From Phycisphaeraceae bacterium (lineage in GTDB: Bacteria > Planctomycetota > Phycisphaerae > Phycisphaerales > UBA1924): a DNA stretch of 64,000 nt. Position numbers and translations under genes: made by a program. Numbering within the stretch: position 1 is the first letter of the stretch; each line of letters begins with the position of its first letter. The notes beneath the pieces were generated by a model. That model was not told the DNA's origin. It was given only the letters and a program-made list of their open reading frames with translations, and ran no database searches. The stretch covers positions 1-64,000 of the forward strand of contig JAHBXL010000002.1 of assembly GCA_019636495.1 (NCBI GenBank), read 5' to 3'. Below are positions 60,787-64,000 of this stretch, in pieces.

Positions 60787-61377
60787 TCAGGGCTGCGGAA
60801 CGATCGCCTGGCTTGGCGTTCCAGTCGCCCCACGCCAAGCCTGGGACAACTTCACATACGCGCTGACTCGCATGGTCACATGCCCATTCCACGGATACGG
60901 AACATCCCACGTCTGCTCGATGGGAATGCTGAAAGTCCACGTCTTGAAGCCGGCTTCGTCCCGATCTTCCACGACACCTGGGTCACCCAACTTGACCATC
61001 CACCGCTTCGAGTTGTTCTCGAACTTGATGACCTCCTGCGGCCTGAGGTGCACAAACGGAGGCTGCGCCGCGTTGCGATATACATCGTACTGCAGGTGCA
61101 ACTCAGTGTTCTCAGGCGGAGTGTTGCCCCACGTCACGGTGATCTTCACCTGCCGCTGGCCCTGTGGCGTCTCATCGATCACACTCACGCTGATCGGTAC
61201 CGCATCTGTCCACGGACGCGCAGACTTCCGTTCGGGATCAGCCACGCCACGGCCGCCATTCGTTGAGCCGCCGCTGCCGATCGAGCCGCAGCAACCAGCA
61301 ACGCATGCCGCGGCCACGATCATCAACGCCCGCGCCACAACGCCCAAGGCCCCATTCGCTCGCTGCCGCATGTTCAT
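60787..61377 (-). CDS. Predicted lipoprotein with VPISVSVI motif
   Basis: A 196-residue lipoprotein with lipobox CVAGC (about Cys29), a Gly/Ser-rich linker, AVPISVSVIDETPQGQRQVKITVTWG and a beta-sandwich-like domain with many Trp residues. The shared motif and adjacent position suggest that it and the downstream gene arose by duplication or act together. ATG 61377 or 61371 lies behind GGAGG. It is on the same strand as, and 99 nt after, the kinase-STAND gene. Confidence 0.8.
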   Translation of the reverse strand: MNMRQRANGALGVVARALMIVAAACVAGCCGSIGSGGSTNGGRGVADPERKSARPWTDAVPISVSVIDETPQGQRQVKITVTWGNTPPENTELHLQYDVYRNAAQPPFVHLRPQEVIKFENNSKRWMVKLGDPGVVEDRDEAGFKTWTFSIPIEQTWDVPYPWNGHVTMRVSAYVKLSQAWRGATGTPSQAIVPQP

Positions 61378-61476
61378 TTGCCTCCACGGCTTCGCACCCT
61401 CAGAACCGATGGTCACAGACTACAACAAGCAAACCGAGTTGTCCAAATCCACCGAATAATGCCCCCCCTGATCAGG

Positions 61477-64000
61477 CTACTGTTGCATCAAGTCAACCCA
61501 GTTCTGAGCGTCTCGGCCGCGATTCCACACGCTTTGATACTCCTCATCACCGAGCAACCCCTTCGCCCGTTCGAGCGCGAGCAAGCCTTTCTTCGCGTTT
61601 TGCCTGTCGATCGACACACTGATGCTCAATGGCGCGGCGACCGCATGCGCCATCAGAGCGACTCCTTCCCGAACCGCACCGGACTCAACCTTGCACAACC
61701 CGATCTCGTGCAAAGTCCTCACGATGCCCGCGCGATCGCTGATCGCGTTGCGACATTCCAGAGTCTCACCGTAGCGCGACAGCGCTGCGGCGTAATCGCC
61801 GCGAGCATGCGCCACCTGGCCCAGATTGAACAGCGCAGCGCCGATGCGGTACTGATCCTTGAGTTCCTGGAGAACCGGCAACGCCTCCTTCAACACCTGC
61901 TCTGCATCATCAAGCCGCCCGGCCTCGAGCAACAATCCGGAGGCGTTCACCTTCGCGAACGCCAGCCCTCGCGTATCGCCGGCTCGCTCGTATGCGGCGA
62001 GCGCACGCTCGTGCTCGCGCAGCCCCGATTCAATATCTCCCAGCCGGTGGCACACGATCGCGATGTTGCTGTGCATCGCCGCGGCCTGCGTGTGCTCTCC
62101 CAGCCGCTCCCACACCGCCAGACTCCGCTCGTACGACGACCGGGCGTCGGAAAACCGGCCCGCGCCCCACTCCAGGTTCCCGCTCGCCGCCAGCAGACGG
62201 CCATCAAACCGCTCCTCGCTTCCGGCTCGACGCGCCAGCGCCTCGCCCAGCGCACGTCGGCCCTCTTCAAACTCCCCGTGCACGTACCACCACTTGTGCA
62301 TCGCGAACGCCAGCCGGTCGAAGCGATCATCCGGCGGCGGCGATCCCGCCAGAACACGCAGCGCGGCGCGGATGTTCTCCACGTCGTCATCGATCAGCGC
62401 CATCGCCGGAGAACTTGAGCCCGGTGTCGCCTCCGCCGAGCGCTCCGCCTGTGCCAGACAGAACTCGGCGTGCCGTTCGCGCACCTGCGATGCATCCGCT
62501 CGCGCGTCCAGCCGCTCCGCGGCAAACTGCCGAACCGTCTCCAGAAAGCGATACCGACCCGTCGCCGCGTGGAACTGCACCAGCGACCGCGACACCAGCC
62601 GCCCGAGCACCGCATCGGGCGTGTGGCCCGGATGCTCGATTCGGCACACCGCCCCCGCCGCGGCGAGATTCCACCCGCCCGCGAACACCGCCAACTGCTC
62701 CAGCACCGATGACTCCTCGGGCGCAAGCAGGCGCACGCTCCACTCGATCGCCGCGCGGATGGTCGCGTGCCGTGTGCCCGGTCCGCCCGTCGGCGGGCCC
62801 AGCACGCGCAGCGCCTCGCCCAATCTCGCATCGATGTCGCGTAGCGACATCGTCGCGGTTCGCGCAGCGGCGAGTTCAATCGCCAGCGCGATCCCATCGA
62901 GCCGCGCGCACAGGTCCGCCAGCGCTGCCCCGTCCCCCGGCCCAATCCGGAACGAAGGATCCGCCAGCCGCGCACGCTCGATGAACAACCGGCCGCTCTC
63001 GCTCTGCGCGGCCTCCTCCGCCGGCGCGCCCGCCCGCGGAACAGCCAGCGATGGAACGCGATACGTCTGCTCATAGGGCAATCCGAGCGCCTCGCGGCTG
63101 GTCACCATCACCCGCGCCGAGGGGCACGTTTCCACGATCGCGCCGACCAGTTCCCGCACCGCGGGCAGCACGTGCTCCGCATTATCGAGCACCAGCAGCG
63201 CGACCTTCTCCGCAAGGTGCAGCGCGATGCGCGCTGCCGGAGCGCGGTCCGCGTTCTCCGCCGCGGGAATGTTCAGCGTCCGCGCCGCCGCACCGGCCAC
63301 CGCCGCCGCATCGTCGAGCGTCGAGAGATCGACAAACCACGTGCCCGCGGGATACTCGCCACGAACGCCCGCGGCAGCCCGAATGGCCAGCCGCGTCTTG
63401 CCGCACCCGCCCGCGCCAGTCAGCGTCAGCACCGGTGCAGATGCCAGCAGGTCGCGCACCTGCGCGATCTCCGACTCCCTGCCCACGAAACTCGTCAACT
63501 CGCGCGGCAACACGCACGGCGCACCCGGCACGCCCTGCGCGGGGGCGGCCGTCGCGCTGCGCGACTCCGCCGGCCGGTCCGCCGCCAGCCGTAGCGACAG
63601 CGCGGCATCGCCCAGGTCCCGCGAACGCTGGTCACGGTCCTTGGCCAGGCATCGCTCCAGCAGCGCGCGAACCGGCGGCGACACATCCGGCGGCAGCGTG
63701 TCCCACGCCGGTTCATCGCGGATCACCGCCGCGAGCAGGTCCGCCGCGTTGTCGCCCGCGAACGCGGGCCGCCCCGTGAGACACTCGAACAGCACGCACC
63801 CGAACGCGAACACATCCGCCCGCTTGTCCAGTTCCATGCCCCGGGCCTGCTCGGGCGACATGTAGCCCGGCGTGCCCAGGACCCCGCCCGGCCGCGTGTT
63901 GAAGTTCACCGTCGTGCCCGTCGGCGCCGTGCTGTGCGCACCGTCCTTCGACCGTGGCGGCGCGGTGGCAAGTCCGAAATCCAGCACCTTCACGATCCCG
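61477..64000 (-). CDS. Ser/Thr kinase-STAND ATPase-TPR protein (partial, 5' end outside the window)
   Basis: The visible C-terminal 841 residues start inside a Hanks-type kinase: IVKVLDFGLAT is the Mg-binding DFG, and GTPGYMSPEQARG with DVFAFGCVLFECLTGRPAF complete the lobe. Next is a STAND/NB-ARC-like ATPase with Walker A GAGGCGKTRLA, Walker B ALLVLDNAEHVL and MVTSREAL. A long alpha-helical region with TPR-like repeats follows to the end. Such proteins are signalling switches in which the kinase is linked to a nucleotide-gated sensor. The frame is open to the window edge; the N-lobe lies beyond it. Confidence 0.9.
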   Translation of the reverse strand, partial: GIVKVLDFGLATAPPRSKDGAHSTAPTGTTVNFNTRPGGVLGTPGYMSPEQARGMELDKRADVFAFGCVLFECLTGRPAFAGDNAADLLAAVIRDEPAWDTLPPDVSPPVRALLERCLAKDRDQRSRDLGDAALSLRLAADRPAESRSATAAPAQGVPGAPCVLPRELTSFVGRESEIAQVRDLLASAPVLTLTGAGGCGKTRLAIRAAAGVRGEYPAGTWFVDLSTLDDAAAVAGAAARTLNIPAAENADRAPAARIALHLAEKVALLVLDNAEHVLPAVRELVGAIVETCPSARVMVTSREALGLPYEQTYRVPSLAVPRAGAPAEEAAQSESGRLFIERARLADPSFRIGPGDGAALADLCARLDGIALAIELAAARTATMSLRDIDARLGEALRVLGPPTGGPGTRHATIRAAIEWSVRLLAPEESSVLEQLAVFAGGWNLAAAGAVCRIEHPGHTPDAVLGRLVSRSLVQFHAATGRYRFLETVRQFAAERLDARADASQVRERHAEFCLAQAERSAEATPGSSSPAMALIDDDVENIRAALRVLAGSPPPDDRFDRLAFAMHKWWYVHGEFEEGRRALGEALARRAGSEERFDGRLLAASGNLEWGAGRFSDARSSYERSLAVWERLGEHTQAAAMHSNIAIVCHRLGDIESGLREHERALAAYERAGDTRGLAFAKVNASGLLLEAGRLDDAEQVLKEALPVLQELKDQYRIGAALFNLGQVAHARGDYAAALSRYGETLECRNAISDRAGIVRTLHEIGLCKVESGAVREGVALMAHAVAAPLSISVSIDRQNAKKGLLALERAKGLLGDEEYQSVWNRGRDAQNWVDLMQQ

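Overview
The window is GC-rich (roughly two thirds G+C) and looks like chromosomal DNA of a planctomycete, most likely of the Phycisphaerae/Phycisphaerales type. This is an inference from content, not a database match. Four proteins carry the two-repeat, EF-hand/dockerin-like 'DIFAFL..WFAG' module typical of that group. There are several membrane proteins with a CPxCG..CPECG zinc ribbon, a bacterial DNA topoisomerase VI A subunit, a fused SecDF, and a gld-type ABC export set. Housekeeping genes are mixed with many lineage-specific membrane and exported proteins. Most genes sit in short operons with 4-bp ATGA overlaps.

Layout. 1-1232 (-): the C-terminal end of an RHS/YD-repeat protein, cut short at its 5' side, with a lower-GC Cys-rich tail running off the left edge. 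1458-4198 (+): mreB-mreC-mreD (cell shape). 4199-4578: hairpin repeats and a fossil duplicate of the next gene's start. 4579-6987 (+): GlmU-like sugar nucleotidyltransferase, tRNA-Gly(TCC), a strongly structured leader and a LOG-family gene. 7253-13282 (-): yajC-secDF-LysM-UDP-glucuronate decarboxylase. 13349-18091 (-): tgt, rhomboid protease, site-2-type protease, NUDIX hydrolase, PilZ. 18315-25053: glycosyltransferase, small zinc ribbon, a second PilZ protein, a transglutaminase/DUF58 pair and an exported dockerin-like protein.

25305-30760: a protein of unknown function with an operator-like palindrome upstream, a lipoprotein, topoisomerase VI A without a B partner, a GNAT acetyltransferase and a PAS-GAF-receiver protein. 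30926-37064: gld-like ABC ATPase/permease/auxiliary operon, two overlapping bacterial-PH (bPH2) genes and a zinc-ribbon membrane protein. 37126-38322: citrate synthase, followed by three tandem 42-bp hairpin repeats. 38604-47654: zinc-ribbon membrane proteins, three glycosyltransferases interrupted by an inverted-repeat element, a GNAT protein and a zinc-ribbon/bPH2 protein. 47967-54608: a secreted sugar-dehydrogenase-like protein, an enoyl-CoA hydratase, rlmN and a secreted repeat protein. 54613-60206: divergent pyrG/panC, then gcvT and a cysteine desulfurase, with heptamer repeats flanking gcvT. 60213-64000: two related lipoproteins and a Ser/Thr kinase-STAND-TPR protein running off the right edge.

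Three themes recur. About a dozen genes have a TANNNT -10 box only 6-8 nt before the start codon and no Shine-Dalgarno, suggesting leaderless transcription. Several families of perfect palindromic repeats sit between genes; one keeps a TTCA loop while its stem sequence changes. The envelope theme is strong: Sec export, intramembrane proteases, glycosyltransferases, LysM, PilZ, bPH2 and dockerin-like proteins.
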